In this document: positions 45,177 to 57,601 of the stretch, piece after piece
How the letters are laid out: every line of letters begins with the position of its first letter
Position numbering within the stretch: position 1 is the stretch's first letter
Made by a program: the position numbers and the translations under genes
The notes under the pieces: model-generated
What the model saw: the letters and a program-made list of their open reading frames with translations, nothing else
Database searches by the model: none
Told to the model about the DNA's origin: nothing
Source of the DNA: Siphonodentalium dalli
Taxonomy: Eukaryota > Mollusca > Scaphopoda > Gadilida > Siphonodentaliidae
Assembly (NCBI GenBank): GCA_032622095.1
Contig: CP136069.1
Location: 164,848,394-164,912,393, forward strand
DNA length: 64,000 nt
Reading direction: 5' to 3'

Positions 45177-45182
45177 AATAAA
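45177..45182 (+). terminator. Polyadenylation signal of zinc-finger copy 3
   Basis: AATAAA, same position as in the other copies. Confidence 0.7.
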
Positions 45183-46102
45183 TGTTTAAGAAGTTACATA
45201 TTTAGTTTTTATATTTTGCCCATTACATCTCTAAATATATGACTTTCTTACAATGTCAGAAACAGCAACGCCTTAACAACGCGCTATAAACATCCAGAGT
45301 CATTAATTCGGGAAAAAATTATCACTGATGAACAAACTAGTTATTTCACAAACGATAGTTATTCATGTTTGAGAATTGTCCCTGGTTTAATCCGTTCAGT
45401 ATAATTAAATATATTGTGACAATAGGTTGGGTGGGATACACCAGAGATGCAAATCACATAGTCACCTCAAAGCAATTAAAAACATTAACTACGACGACTC
45501 TCCATTTTACCTAAACTCCCAGCACGATCGGGAGAACGCACGGGATATGACCTACTTGATAAGTTCTATCATTATTTCGCAAACACCCAATCCCTATCAT
45601 GGTTTGCTTTCCTTCCCCGTGACCAGTCAAAAATTGTCACTCAATTTAAGAAAAACAAATCGGTCTGAATTTGTCAGGAGTTAGACCACTAGATGCTAGG
45701 ATTTTACAATCTTCAGGTCATATTTTCAAACAATTCTCAAATCCGGCCGAACCAGTAAAAAACTGCCAATGAATTTAAGACAAACAAATTGGGGTTTAAA
45801 GTTAGACCACTAGATGCTAGGAATTTGATATGTTTTTCAACACTGTGCCGAACCATGGCGAAGTCATTCAATTATGTATGATATTCTTTTGCTCCTGAAA
45901 TAGATTTTCAGAGCATTGATGATATTTGGGATGGTATTGATATACGATTCATGGTACTCGGAATGAAGTTGGTGACACAAATCCGACCGATACCATGCCG
46001 GATTCGAACCTCCGATTCTGGCTTGGAGCACGCCTTGATGGTCTGTTGTTCGTTCAGGATTCGAATACCAATTTAAGTTACATGTAGGATGGGAGATTCG
46101 GC
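45183..46102. other. Post-gene spacer, unit 3
   Basis: Follows unit 1 rather than unit 2 (for example AACGCGCTAT, CGGGAAAAAATT, and no foldback or GCCGAAACGTC repeats). Contains the ~130-bp tandem duplication and the B-box-like GGATTCGAACC at 46000-46010. Confidence 0.55.
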
Positions 46103-46630
46103 GCGAAGAACCAAGTTGGAACGTATTCGGTTTCTTCTGGAAAACCAATATGGTACTCATGTGAATTCTTAGAATTTCCTCGAATGCTTAGGTTCTTCGT
46201 AACGAACCAAAACCGTTTGGTTCTGGGATAGAACCAAATCTGGAACCATCTAGTTCTGATGAAGAACCAAATAACCCACTTGGTTCCGCTATTGCGACAT
46301 TTTGTAATTTGTAATAATTGTAGTAATTGTAACACTGTTATAGAACCAAACCAATGTTCTTCAGTTCTTGGTGACAATTGTGGTTCGACTGTGATTTGAT
46401 TCTGCTAATGAGACAGATTTTAGAACCTATATTTCTATTTGGTTCTTTACAGCACAAAGAACGGCGTCCAACCAATGGATGTTAGCTTTCCAACGAAGAA
46501 CCAACTGGTTCTATTGGTTCCACAATTGAGATAGTTTGAGGAACCAATTAAGACTTATTTGGTTCTTCAAACTATTTCAATTTAATTATTTGGTTTCCGT
46601 TATTTTTTGCAGTGTTAACGTTTGGTTCGG
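46103..46630. repeat. GAACCAA/TTGGTTC heptamer-rich block, unit 3
   Basis: As unit 1 but without the internal duplication. Hairpin at 46526-46580. The 9-bp VNTR has only two copies (near 46312-46329). Confidence 0.7.
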
Positions 46631-46786
46631 TGACCAGGATCGGGTCATAATGACTAATTATATTTGAGTCAAAATGACTAAGGTAAGTTTAGTCAGCATG
46701 ACTAGAACTGAGTCATACTGACTATCGTTATGCAAGTCACAACGACTGGGGTTGTGTCACAATGACTGAGTTGAGTCACCATGCCT
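46631..46786. repeat. Palindromic GTCA-nn-ATGACT array, unit 3
   Basis: Seven palindromes, matching unit 1 almost base for base. Confidence 0.65.
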
Positions 46787-47273
46787 ATGGTTGTATGGTT
46801 GAGGATGATCAAACTCGAAGATGAAATAAGATAATTTTAATTAACAAACTAACAATAAATGAGAATGATACTCAAAATTAATATGCATGACCTGTCACTC
46901 ACAGTGACTTTGGAGTCGGACATTCATGATTCAACGTTGCACTGTGTGTAGTAAAATTTACAGAAAAAAACATGAGAAATTTGCCATATTTAACTTTTGA
47001 GATGACATTTAAAGACTCTTTTTGTTGACCGTGTAATCTGGTTCCAAAATATTCTAATAGTCGGAGAGATAAATAACCTTAATTTGGCTAAAACAAGAGA
47101 AGTTTACACGAACAACAAACCGACGTGGGTCATGCACCGGGAGCACAATTTGTTCAATTTTTCTTACTATAAACCTCGTACCATAAGCGCAGGGCTAAAA
47201 TATGCTGCTTGAATGATAACGGTATAGTTTCTGTGACACTTTAAATACACTGTTAGAAACACACACCAAAGGA

Positions 47274-48014
47274 GATAGATACATCGGACACTAACCCAAA
47301 TGAAAATTCAATTGAATCACACAACGAACTGAAACCATCAACTGAAGACAGCTCAAACAAAACCACAAAATCTGTGTCGGAAAATAATGTAACGGAAAAC
47401 AATATAACTGACGATGACCTCGAGTCAAAGTGTATGAACAAAATGGACGAAAAGCTCAATAAATTCTCAACGGAATTTGCTTCCCTATTCAAAGACTTTG
47501 CCAACAACACTTTAAATGGAATTGGCGTCGCATTTAATCATATGTACCGCAACAGAGACTGTTTCATCAGAAGCAACCTGATACCAACTCCCACACCTTC
47601 TCGTCCAGCCAGTGCTCCAGCACTCCAAAAAGTTCAAGCAGTTCATAAAACTCTATTCCTGTTAATGACATGAATGAATCATACACCGCAGAGCGACAAA
47701 AACGCACCGATAATGTCGATCCTGAACCAATACAGCACAAATCAGCATCAAAACTGAAACAAAATAATACACAAGTAAATTCGAAACAAATTAAACGAAA
47801 TCAGATCAACGAAGAACGCTATGAAAGTCGGTACACGAATCAACACCACAGAAGATCACAGACCCCTCAGAGCTACACTACGGTAGATACCGAGATGCCA
47901 CAACGAAGACGTTTGTTCGTGAGTAACCTCGTCGATACTGAATCCATAAAGGATTATCTGACAGATGCTGGTGTTCAGAGGACCCATCCAGAGATGCCAC
48001 AATTTGATAATTGA
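47274..48014 (+). pseudogene. LINE A ORF1 remnant, unit 3
   Basis: Same two-frame structure as unit 1: 47374-47673 (ENNITDDDLESKCMNKMDEK) and 47670-48014 (to RLFVSNLVDTESIKDYL), with the 1-nt deletion that unit 2 lacks. The C-terminal FWPRNVY strand and the endonuclease are gone. After GTGAATTC the sequence jumps to the short element (AATTCAATTCAACTC) that in unit 2 lies at 35718. Confidence 0.6.
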
Positions 48015-48106
48015 TGTAACATCATCGTATTTCGTGGTTATGTGTAGACTAATTACAAACAAATAACATATCTAGTATTCACACGATTGACGTTTTCAAT
48101 AATAGT

Positions 48107-48266
48107 GAATTCAATTCAATTCAACTCAACCTTTGCCGTGTTCAGACATGACGATTTTCTATGTACAATATCTCCAATAACAACAAACCGTGGGGTGAAG
48201 GAGAAGATCACTCGATCTTGTCGACCATCCCGGGCGCTTCGCGCCCATCTACTCTCTTGTCGAAAG
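48107..48266 (+). mobile_element. Hairpin-ended short element, right part, unit 3
   Basis: Matches 35722-35878 including GGGCGCTTCGCGCCC, and runs into LINE A at TCGAAAGTT. Its left end was lost in the deletion that removed the endonuclease. Confidence 0.65.
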
Positions 48267-49196
48267 TTGTTTGACAGTTATCGCGCGATAACCCTGCTCC
48301 CTGCCATTTACAAACTGCTTGAGAAAGTTATCTTATATATCAAGACTCAATTCTCACGTGCCCAATATGGTAAAAGTACACAAACTGCAACACGGTTTTC
48401 AGAAGGGTGTCAACTGTCTTATGGACTCATTTATCATACACGAATCACATACACATACAATCATGGCTACTGTTTCATCATATTGCTTAAAGGTACCTCT
48501 TGTTTCGTGAAATAGGGAGATTGCCAGTCCAGGCAATTTCAAATAGAGCAAGGAACAAAACAAGGAGGCGTTATTTCACCTCTTTTTTACATGCTCTTTG
48601 TTGACCAACTGTTGGTAGAACTGGCAAACTCGGGAGCAGGGCTGAATATGTATTCTATAAACTGTTCATGTCCAACACAAGCTGATGATATGACACTTCT
48701 CTCTGTTTCGGAAAAAGGTCTATAGTCAGTTACTGACTATATGCACTAATTACAGTCGAAAATGGAGGTATCGATATAATGAACAAAAGTCAGTTGTTAT
48801 TGTCTTTAATGAAAGTACAAATGAGCACAATAAGACGAGTACTAACCCATGTGCGGGAAACAAGTATCTGAAGTTGAACGTCTTACACACTTAGGTGTCC
48901 CTATACATAAGCATAATCAAAACGGTGAATTCATTGACGAAATAAAACAGAAACTTAGGTCAAGCTATTTTGCTTGAGGTATAACACCAGTCAGCAGTAG
49001 GACAATTTATACATCAATAATATTGCCAAGAGGTCTCTTCGGGTGTTAACTGCTGTGTGGCTTGACTGATTCCGATCTATTATCCCTGGAAAGAACTCAC
49101 CGATTTTGCCTTAAAAAGATCCAAGTTTTACATTCCAAAACACGCACCAACATTGTAGAAGGATTGATGGGAATAGGTAATATTCACAGTTTTATT
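48267..49196 (+). pseudogene. LINE A RT fragments, unit 3
   Basis: Carries the motif A deletion of unit 2, CPTQADDMTLLS, a small deletion that joins TTTTGCTT to GAGGTATAAC (shared with unit 4), and the LERTHRFCLKKIQ thumb. At TTTTATTGA it joins Helitron-like sequence, so the C-terminal knuckle is absent. Confidence 0.7.
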
Positions 49197-49627
49197 GACA
49201 TTGGCCTTGAAATCGGGTCATTTCAAGGTCAAACGCCCGAATATCACGGGATTTCGATGAAACTTGGTATGTGGGGGGACTTTCGTATGGGGAGTCTCAT
49301 AAGCATATTCATTTGCCCGTGCGACGTGACAGTGACCTTGAACTCGGGTCAATTCAAGGTCAAATCGCCAATTTTGATGGTATTTCGACGAAATTTTATT
49401 TTACTTTTGTCCACTGGGTGTTTGGACGGGTCAAATCGTGACCCAGACCTGACCTTGACCTTCAAAATGATCAATTCAACGTCAAATCGGGTAAAACCGG
49501 GTGGATTTCGACGGGTACTTTTGTCGGGTACTTTTGTTCGGGCAGTGTTTTGGACGGGTCAAATCGTGACCCCACTTGACCTTGGCCTTCAAAATAGACA
49601 ATTCAAGGTCAAAGCCCGGACGAAGTC
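49197..49627 (+). mobile_element. Helitron-like remnant, unit 3
   Basis: Corresponds to 39895-40312 of unit 2 with one 13-bp difference (an extra TTTTGTCGGGTAC). Joined to LINE A with a TGA microhomology. Three TCAAGGTCA motifs remain. Confidence 0.65.
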
Positions 49628-50665
49628 ATGTGTGTGTGTGTATGTATGTATGTAATTGTGTGTGTGTTTATATGTATGTATGTGTTTGCGTATATATGTA
49701 TGTATATGTGTATTTAAGTATGTATGTTAGGGCCTTACTGTATGTGCGCCCGTGTTGTTTGTGACTGCATGTGGACGTTTAGTCAGCGAGACTACATAGG
49801 TGTTATGTTTGTGTTGGGTCCATTTGTTAAAAAGTTTATGTACTTTTCATGTCAATTCTCTTTTGTCAAACAATATATATACATGTAACCTGTAATTATG
49901 TTATTACTGCTCTCCGAAATTGGACGAAATAACGGTATATATATTTTTAGTATCGTTGTTTTTATTTACAGCCATATTTATACAGTATAGTTAGTGAAAG
50001 GCGAACACATATACGCGTGCGCAGCCTTTTTCCGGATTAAATTCTACGAGGCAGATAACAAGCTTGATCTTCAGCAAACTGCAAAGTTTCATAGGTATTG
50101 TCTATCACTTTATGCATTGAGGATTTACATTTCATCAAAATTATGATCGTAACATAAGAACTAAGATGTATTTTTCAGTTACGAATAATACTAGTTTCGA
50201 CCATTCAAAAGCATATGAATCGTAATGCCTATACCGGGAAATCATATTGTCACCATGGGAACCTGGCTAATTAATTCTATGGTAAATTAGCAAATTAAGA
50301 GCAAAAAATTGGTGTTGACCCATGAAAAATACCATTGGTCTGACCTTTATTAGTTACGGTCTTGATATTAATTAAACGGTGTTGAACCGTAAAAAATACA
50401 AAGGTCTGACTGTTACTGGTTACGGTCTGCCAGTTACTTAAACGGTTTTATGCCGTGGAACATGCTACGACCTGACCCTATGTTTAACTGTCAAAGGTTG
50501 GCAGCGATGTTGCGCGGTCTCAAAGTATCTTAAGGATATAAGACAACACAATATCAGTGAGGGACTTCTCCGGAAATACCGTCACAGCTGAACATGTGTA
50601 TATAGTGGTAAATTGACTCGGTGAGCATTACTAGATAGGCACAGTTTACCTCAGATGTTTTTTAA
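49628..50665. other. TATG microsatellite and end-of-unit spacer, unit 3
   Basis: Same as 40313-41349. No gene. Confidence 0.5.
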
Positions 50666-51475
50666 AACACCAGCTGAGAACCCGTACGGAATATAGTTAA
50701 CATGTTGCGAGCATTAGCGCACATAACGCTCTTTATTCATACCATATCAGGAATAAATAAATAGTGAACGCTCTTTATCGTTAGTCACCATAGAGTCCAC
50801 AATCAGCGTCACCTCCAATAGCATAAGCTACCAGAACGCTCTTCGTCCATAACATATCAGGAATAGATCAACTATCGACCTATTCATCCAAGCATCAGAA
50901 GGGAAGACCACCAATGTGGCTCTTTGAAATTGTATAAATGTATGTCAAAACACATCAATTTGTTTCCAATCTCTTTACCCGAGCAACCCCAGATTGTATA
51001 GAATAAGAGCGAAGTATATGAGCACAAAAATAGACACTTCTATTTTGCATATATGTGTAATTTGTATACTATGTTATTTGTACGGATTTGAAAATAAAAT
51101 GTTTACACTAAAAAATAGATAACTGTGCTGTCAAAAAAAAACATAATGACAGACGAATCCGGAAGTATCTGACCCGTACACGAAGTCACGTGATTGTATA
51201 CAGTGTTGGACGAATAATGTCGAGGCGGTGATTAGTTTCGGAGGAATTAAAACGGGTATATCGCTGTAACAACATTGTGAACAAAGTTCATTACCGCTGT
51301 CACCCGGGTGGATTTGTGATAATCAACAAAACAATGGCGGCTACGATAGGCATGTAACCCGCTAACGATGGGTGACACCGGTAAACGTGAACACGACTCG
51401 CGGCCTGATCACAAATCACGAATGGCACGTGGATTCAGGTGTGAAATCCAAGTATTACTATCAACAAAGAGTTTC

Positions 51476-51563
51476 ATTAGTCAAAATTAGACTATTGGTT
51501 AATGTTATCCAATTAGAAAACAGATAATCTTGTAATAACGTTGCTTCATGGCCCCTATAAATA
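51476..51563 (+). promoter_or_regulatory. TATA core promoter of zinc-finger copy 4, one CCAAT box altered
   Basis: CTATAAATA at 51555-51563, with one inverted and one direct CCAAT box kept. The most distal inverted box reads ATTAG (51476-51480) where the other copies have ATTGG. Exon 1 ends at 51643 before GTAAGT. Confidence 0.6.
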
Positions 51564-52214
51564 TGTCTCGAACATTTTGAAAATCATATCGTGTTTAGAT
51601 TTCATTTTCCTCAGTGTTTTCTACATCAACTCAAATTTCACAGGTAAGTGCACTGTCACCTCATATACCAATTCATTATAAGTACCATGGCGGAATGTTC
51701 AAACAGTTTATTACTGATTAATTATGTATAAGCTCTATAGAAAATAGATGTTAATTTATTACTTGACTTTTCGTCTGACATGATATTATACTCGTCATTA
51801 TATATGAGAAATACGTTATATGATCTTTATTTGAGAACGAGTAGATTGAGTCTTTTCACCCGTTATCATTATAACATTATACAATTTTGACAATTATGCT
51901 GCGTACACTGGACTATAGCTAACTTCTTAACAAAACAAAACAAATCACGCATATTCTAAAAAGCCATGTAGCCATTTTTTTCTTCATCGTGATAATTATT
52001 TTGTTAATTAAAAATAAATGACAATAAAATACTACCATTATTATTTTATAACACACGGATTCATCAACAGAATATTAAGATTAACATGTACATTGTGTTT
52101 ATGATTTTCTATAGAGGAGACTTTGAGGCCATACATGTTTTGGGGATTATTTATTTTGTCCATAGTATTTTTACATGAACAAATATAAAAAAAAATATTT
52201 CTAAATTTTCAGAC

Positions 52215-54178
52215 ATGACTTGCACTCTTGACATAACCGACCAGATGAATAAACAGAGCATGATGCATTGTTATGGACAGCAACAGTATGTTTATGTCTA
52301 ATAATCTAATTGTAAAATACATATTAACAGATATTATCATTATGGTTCTGTTTTTATTCAGAGAAATATAATATGATCGTGTCATAGACATGGACAGTTA
52401 TTCTGAAAAATGTTTACATACAAATGGTTTTAACATACGACAGTGCGTTATTGGAGATAACTTTCAATCATAAATATAAGAATAAAGTTTATCTATTTAT
52501 TTCTAGATGAAAACTATCTACTTTGTTTACACATATTATAATTTCCCCAGTGCAATTGCCTTGGGTCCCATTAAATACTCCTTTACAAACATATTTTCAT
52601 AGACCTTTTCGTTATTTGTTGTTCTCATATTCGCCACAACATCGTATAAATGACGATGAGTGATGCTTGTGCTCTTTGTAACAATAAATAGCGTCTCTCC
52701 GTAGATACCATGGTATCTCAAGCATAAAGAGCGTTCTGCGTACATAACATGGTATCTCAAGCATGGTAAGCTTCACTGTGTGAAAACGAATTGTAACTAA
52801 CATTAAGTATACAACAGTCGTATATAAGTATGTATGTAATTATTTATGGACATGCGTTGAGAACGAAAGAGATGCATATATCCCATATGGCAACATATTG
52901 CGATACTAAATTAGTTGTATAATTTGGGGATGTATACATGAAATTATTATGCCTCATTTGTCTGCTCTTGTTTTCAGTATGCAGTCTATATAAAATTCAA
53001 TTCATGTTGATTGGAGTAATTGCTGCGTGCGATACAATTGCATAATATTAAACAATTGTCGTTTTATTCACAGAATCCCAGCTATGCCGTATCTCAACCC
53101 ATACATGCAACAACCATTCCTTTCCGTGCATGCACAACCAACGTACGACATCAGCTATATGCCACCACATCTGCCGAAACCATTCTCGGTACCAGCGCCA
53201 ATTCCGCGACCGACAGCTATTCGACCGTCACCATGGTACCAAGCGTCTGTCCTACCACAACACCCAACAACAGTGTTTGTCACAGTTCGACCACCGACGT
53301 ACAAACCAGATCCATCCACGAAGTTTGTGTCCATCAAACCAAAGATAGACCCACTCGCAGTACCATCAGTCCTCAGTCAGGAAGACATCAGCCGATTCTA
53401 CTCAACCGCAACTGATTGTCGACCAACCCTGCCATATAACCGAACAGAGAAAGATGTCAACCACCTGCCAAGCTGCGCTGCTGAAAACCAACTCGAACCC
53501 CATCACGTGATTAGCACAGAGAAATCAGACTGTCTGTTTCCATTCTCGATGAAGCCACTTCAGCTACCGGAAGTGAAATTCACAGAAAGCATCGCCAGCA
53601 GCCTTCTCGACGAAGAGTTCGACTCCGGCAACTCGAGCCTCTCCGACATGTCGACGAACCCATCCGACTCTCCCCGATCTTCACCGGACATCTCGCTCGA
53701 CATCATCGTGCCGACTGTTCCCGACACCGGACACTATCCGTTCATGTCAGCTGAGTGGGATGCGTTCATACCAAGAGTTCAGCACCCTCCGACAATAAGC
53801 TACGGCTGCAAGCAGTGCGACGCCACCTTCAAGTCGCAGACGTCAGTTAAGATCCACATGAAAGCTATTCATCTGAAATTAGCTCCAATGGAAACCGCCG
53901 TCAAAGCAGACGACAAGAAATACGAGTGCGACATCTGCCAAAAACGGTTCTCTCAGCGATCGGCGTTAAGGACACATAATCGAATCCACACGGGTTTGAA
54001 GCCGTACCAGTGTCAGTTCTGTTTGCGCCGATTTACGGACAACTCCACCTGCGCCAAACATCTCCGAACGCATACCGGCGAGAGACCATTCAGATGTGAC
54101 ATATGTGGCAAGACCTTCTCTCAATCCGGGAACCTAACACGTCATAAGTTCACACACCAGAGATTTGCGGCTCAGTAA
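52215..54178 (+). CDS. C2H2 zinc-finger transcription factor, array copy 4
   Basis: Spliced CDS 52215-52285 + 53074-54178, 391 residues. Introns at 51644-52212 and 52286-53073. Nearly identical to copy 3. I see Pro to Ser in the PFLPV motif (PFLSV), and a change of the last two bases of exon 2 from AG to CA (52284-52285), which turns Arg24 into Gln and leaves A instead of G before the GT donor. Finger 2 has Ala at +3 (codon 53963-53965) as in copy 3. All zinc ligands are present. If the weaker donor is not used, this copy would lack a normal N-terminus. Confidence 0.88.
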
Positions 54179-54221
54179 AGACTCGTCGAGACACAGCACG
54201 AGAATTCCAAACAAAACCAAT

Positions 54222-54279
54222 ACGTTATATCGTTCCATACCTGAATATATACGTTATATCGTTCCATACCTGAATATAT
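54222..54279 (+). repeat. 29-bp repeat x2 in the 3' UTR of copy 4
   Basis: Two copies; one unit has been lost relative to copies 1-3. Confidence 0.85.
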
Positions 54280-54473
54280 ACCCATCATCGTGACTGGTTC
54301 CATGAATGTGTTATCTTTGTTCGTATCTATTAATCGTTCCATAGTTTGTGTTCGTTATCAATGTGATAGATTGTACTTTCACTATTGTTGTTGAATTGTA
54401 CATACTTTGTTAAATTGTAAAATAGTGTTATGTATAGTTCACAAACTTTGTATAATTTGTTGAAATAAATGTT

Positions 54474-54479
54474 TAAGAA
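54474..54479 (+). terminator. Polyadenylation signal of zinc-finger copy 4
   Basis: AATAAA, same position as in the other copies. Confidence 0.7.
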
Positions 54480-55365
54480 GTTACATATTTAGTTTTTATA
54501 TTTTGCCCATTACATCTCTAAATATATGACTTTCTTACAATGTCAGAAACAGCAACGCGCTATAAACATCCAGAGTCATTAATTCGGGAAAAAATTATCA
54601 CTGATGAACAAACTAGTTATTTCACAAACGATAGTTATTCATGTTTGAGAATTGTCCCTGGTTTAATCCGTTCAGTATAATTAAATATATTGTGACAATA
54701 GGTTGGGTGGGATACACCAGAGATGCAAATCACATCGTCACCTCAAAGCAATTAAAAACATTAACTACGACGACTCTCCATTTTACCTAAACTCCCAGCA
54801 CGATCGGGAGAACGCACGGGATATGACCTACTTGATAAGTTCTATCATTATTTCGCAAACACCCAATCCCTATCATGGTTTGCTTTCCTTCCCCGTGACC
54901 AGTCAAAAATTGTCACTCAATTTAAGAAAAACAAATCGGTCTGAATTTGTCTGGAGTTAGACCACTAGATGCTAGGATTTTACAATCTTCTTACAATTCT
55001 CAAATCCGGCCGAACCAGTAAAAAACTGCCAATGAATTTAAGACAAGCAAATTGGGGTTTAAAGTTAGACCACTAGATGCTAGGAATTTGATATGTTTTT
55101 CAACACTGTGCCGAACCATGGCGAAGTCATTCAATTATGTATGATATTCTTTTGCTCCTGAAATAGATTTTCAGAGCATTGATGATATTTGGGATGGTAT
55201 TGATATACGATTCATGGTACTCGGAATGAAGTTGGTGACACAAATCCGACAGATAACATGCCGGATTCGAACCTCCGATTCTGTCTTGGAGCACGCCTTG
55301 ATGGTCCGTTGTTCGTTCAGGATTCGAATACCAATTTAAGTTACATGTAGGATGGGAGATTCGGC
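54480..55365. other. Post-gene spacer, unit 4
   Basis: As unit 3 with small deletions (for example TTACAATCTTCTTACAATTC near 54985). B-box-like GGATTCGAACC at 55263-55273. No gene. Confidence 0.5.
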
Positions 55366-55964
55366 GCGAAGAACCAAGTTGGAACGTATTCGGTTTCTTC
55401 TGGAAAACCAATATGGTACTCATGTGAATTCTTAGAATTTCCTCGAATGCTTAGGTTCTTCGTAACGAACCAAAACCGTTTGGTTCTGGGATAGAACCAA
55501 ATCTGGAACCATCTAGTTCTGATGAAGAACCAAATAACCCACTTGGTTCCGCTATTGCGACATTTTGTAATTTGTAGTAATTGTAGTAATTGTAGTAATT
55601 GTAGTAATTGTAGTAATTGTAGTAATTGTAGTAATTGTAGTAATTGTAGTAATTGTAGTAATTGTAACACTGTTATAGAACCAAACCAATGTTCTTCAGT
55701 TCTTGGTGACAATTGTGGTTCGACTGTGATTTGATTCTGCTAATGAGACAGATTTTAGAACCTACATTTCTATTTGGTTCTTTACAGCACAAAGAACGGC
55801 GTCCAACCAATGGATGTTAGCTTTACAACGAAGAACCAACTGGTTCTATTGGTTCCACAATTGAGATAGTTTGAGGAACCAAATAAGACTTATTTGGTTC
55901 TTCAAACTATCTCAATTTAATTATTTGGTTTCCGTTATTTTTTGCAGTGTTAACGTTTGGTTCG
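55366..55964. repeat. GAACCAA/TTGGTTC heptamer-rich block, unit 4
   Basis: As unit 3, with the hairpin at 55861-55915 and an expanded 9-bp VNTR inside. Confidence 0.7.
55574..55663. repeat. 9-bp VNTR expanded to ten copies
   Basis: GTAGTAATT repeated ten times without a mismatch, against two or three copies at the same site in units 3 and 1. Confidence 0.95.
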
Positions 55965-56122
55965 GTGACCAGGATCGGGTCATAATGACTAATTATATTT
56001 GAGTCAAAATGACTAAGGTAAGTTTAGTCAGCATGACTAGAACTGAGTCATACTGACTATCGTTATGCAAGTCACAACGAGTGGGGTTGTGTCACAATGA
56101 CTGAGTTGAGTCACCATGCCTA
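55965..56122. repeat. Palindromic GTCA-nn-ATGACT array, unit 4
   Basis: Same seven-member array as units 1 and 3; one member reads CACAACGAGT. Confidence 0.65.
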
Positions 56123-56608
56123 TGGTTGTATGGTTGAGGATGATCAAACTCGAAGATGAAATAAGATAATTTTAATTAACAAACTAACAATAAATGAGAA
56201 TGATACTCAAAATTAATATGCATGACCTGTCACTCACAGTGACTTTGGAGTCGGACATTCATGATTCAACGTTGCACTGTGTGTAGTAAAATTTACAGAA
56301 AAAAACATGAGAAATTTGCCATATTTAACTTTTGAGATGACATTTAAAGACTCTTTTTGTTGACCGTGTAATCTGGTTCCAAAATATTCTAATAGTCGGA
56401 GAGATAAATAACCTTAATTTGGCTAAAACAAGAGAAGTTTACACGAACAACAAACCGACGTGGGTCATGCACCGGGAGCACAATTTGTTCAATTTTTCTT
56501 ACTATAAACCTCGTACCATAAGCGCAGGGCTAAAATATGCTGCTTGAATGATAACGGTATAGTTTCTGTGACACTTTAAATACACTGTTAGAAACACACA
56601 CCAAAGGC

Positions 56609-57349
56609 GATAGATACATCGGACACGAACCCAAATGAAAATTCAATTGAATCACACAACGAACTGAAACCATCAACTGAAGACAGCTCAAACAAAACCA
56701 CAAAATCTGTGTCGGAAAATAATGTAACGGAAAACAATATAACTGACGATGACCTCGAGTCAAAGTGTATGAACAAAATGGACGAAAAGCTCAATAAATT
56801 CTCAACGGAATTTGCTTCCCTATTCAAAGACTTTGCCAACAACACTTTAAATGGAATTGGCGTCGCATTTAATCATATGTACCGCAACAGAGACTGTTTC
56901 ATCAGAAGCAACCTGATACCAACTCCCACACCTTCTCGTCCAGCCAGTGCTCCAGCACTCCAAAATGTTCAAGCAGTTCATAAAACTCTATTCCTGTTAA
57001 TGACATGAATGAATCATACACCGCAGAGCGACAAAAACGCACCGATAATGTCGATCCTGAACCAATACAGCACAAATCAGCATCAAAACTGAAACAAAAT
57101 AATACACAAGTAAATTCGAAACAAATTAAACGAAATCAGATCAACGAAGAACGCTATGAAAGTCGGTACACGAATCAACACCACAGAAGATCACAGACCC
57201 CTCAGAGCTACACTACGGTAGATACCGAGATGCCACAACGAAGACGTTTGTTCGTGAGTAATCTCGTCGATACTGAATCCATAAAGGATTATCTGACAGA
57301 TGCTGGTGTTCAGAGGACCCATCCGGAGATGCCACAATTTGATAATTGA
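56609..57349 (+). pseudogene. LINE A ORF1 remnant, unit 4
   Basis: Two frames (56709-57008 and 57005-57349) as in unit 3, with the same truncation and jump to the short element after GTGAATTC. Confidence 0.6.
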
Positions 57350-57441
57350 TGTAACATCATCGTATTTCGTGGTTATGTGTAGACTAATTACAAACAAATA
57401 ACATATCTAGTATTCACACGATTGACGTTTTCAATAATAGT

Positions 57442-57601
57442 GAATTCAATTCAATTCAACTCAACCTTTGCCGTGTTCAGACATGACGATTTTCTATGTA
57501 CAATATCTCCAATAACAACAAACCGTGGGGTGAAGGAGAAGATCACTCGATCTTGTCGACCATCCCGGGCGCTTCGAGCCCATCTACTCTCTTGTCGAAA
57601 G
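57442..57601 (+). mobile_element. Hairpin-ended short element, right part, unit 4
   Basis: As unit 3, but the palindrome is damaged: GGGCGCTTCGAGCCC near 57568. Confidence 0.6.

Larger units (their letters stand above)
41350..50665. repeat. Tandem duplication unit 3 (9.3 kb)
   Basis: Shortest unit. Nearly identical to unit 4 at a constant offset of 9,316 bp over the gene. LINE A is reduced to ORF1 plus RT pieces by two deletions with short microhomology. Confidence 0.85.

Noticed and set aside
55341-55734. Leu-Leu-Gln and Ser-Asn-Cys repeat proteins
   Set aside because: They are translations of the 9-bp VNTR in a non-coding block.
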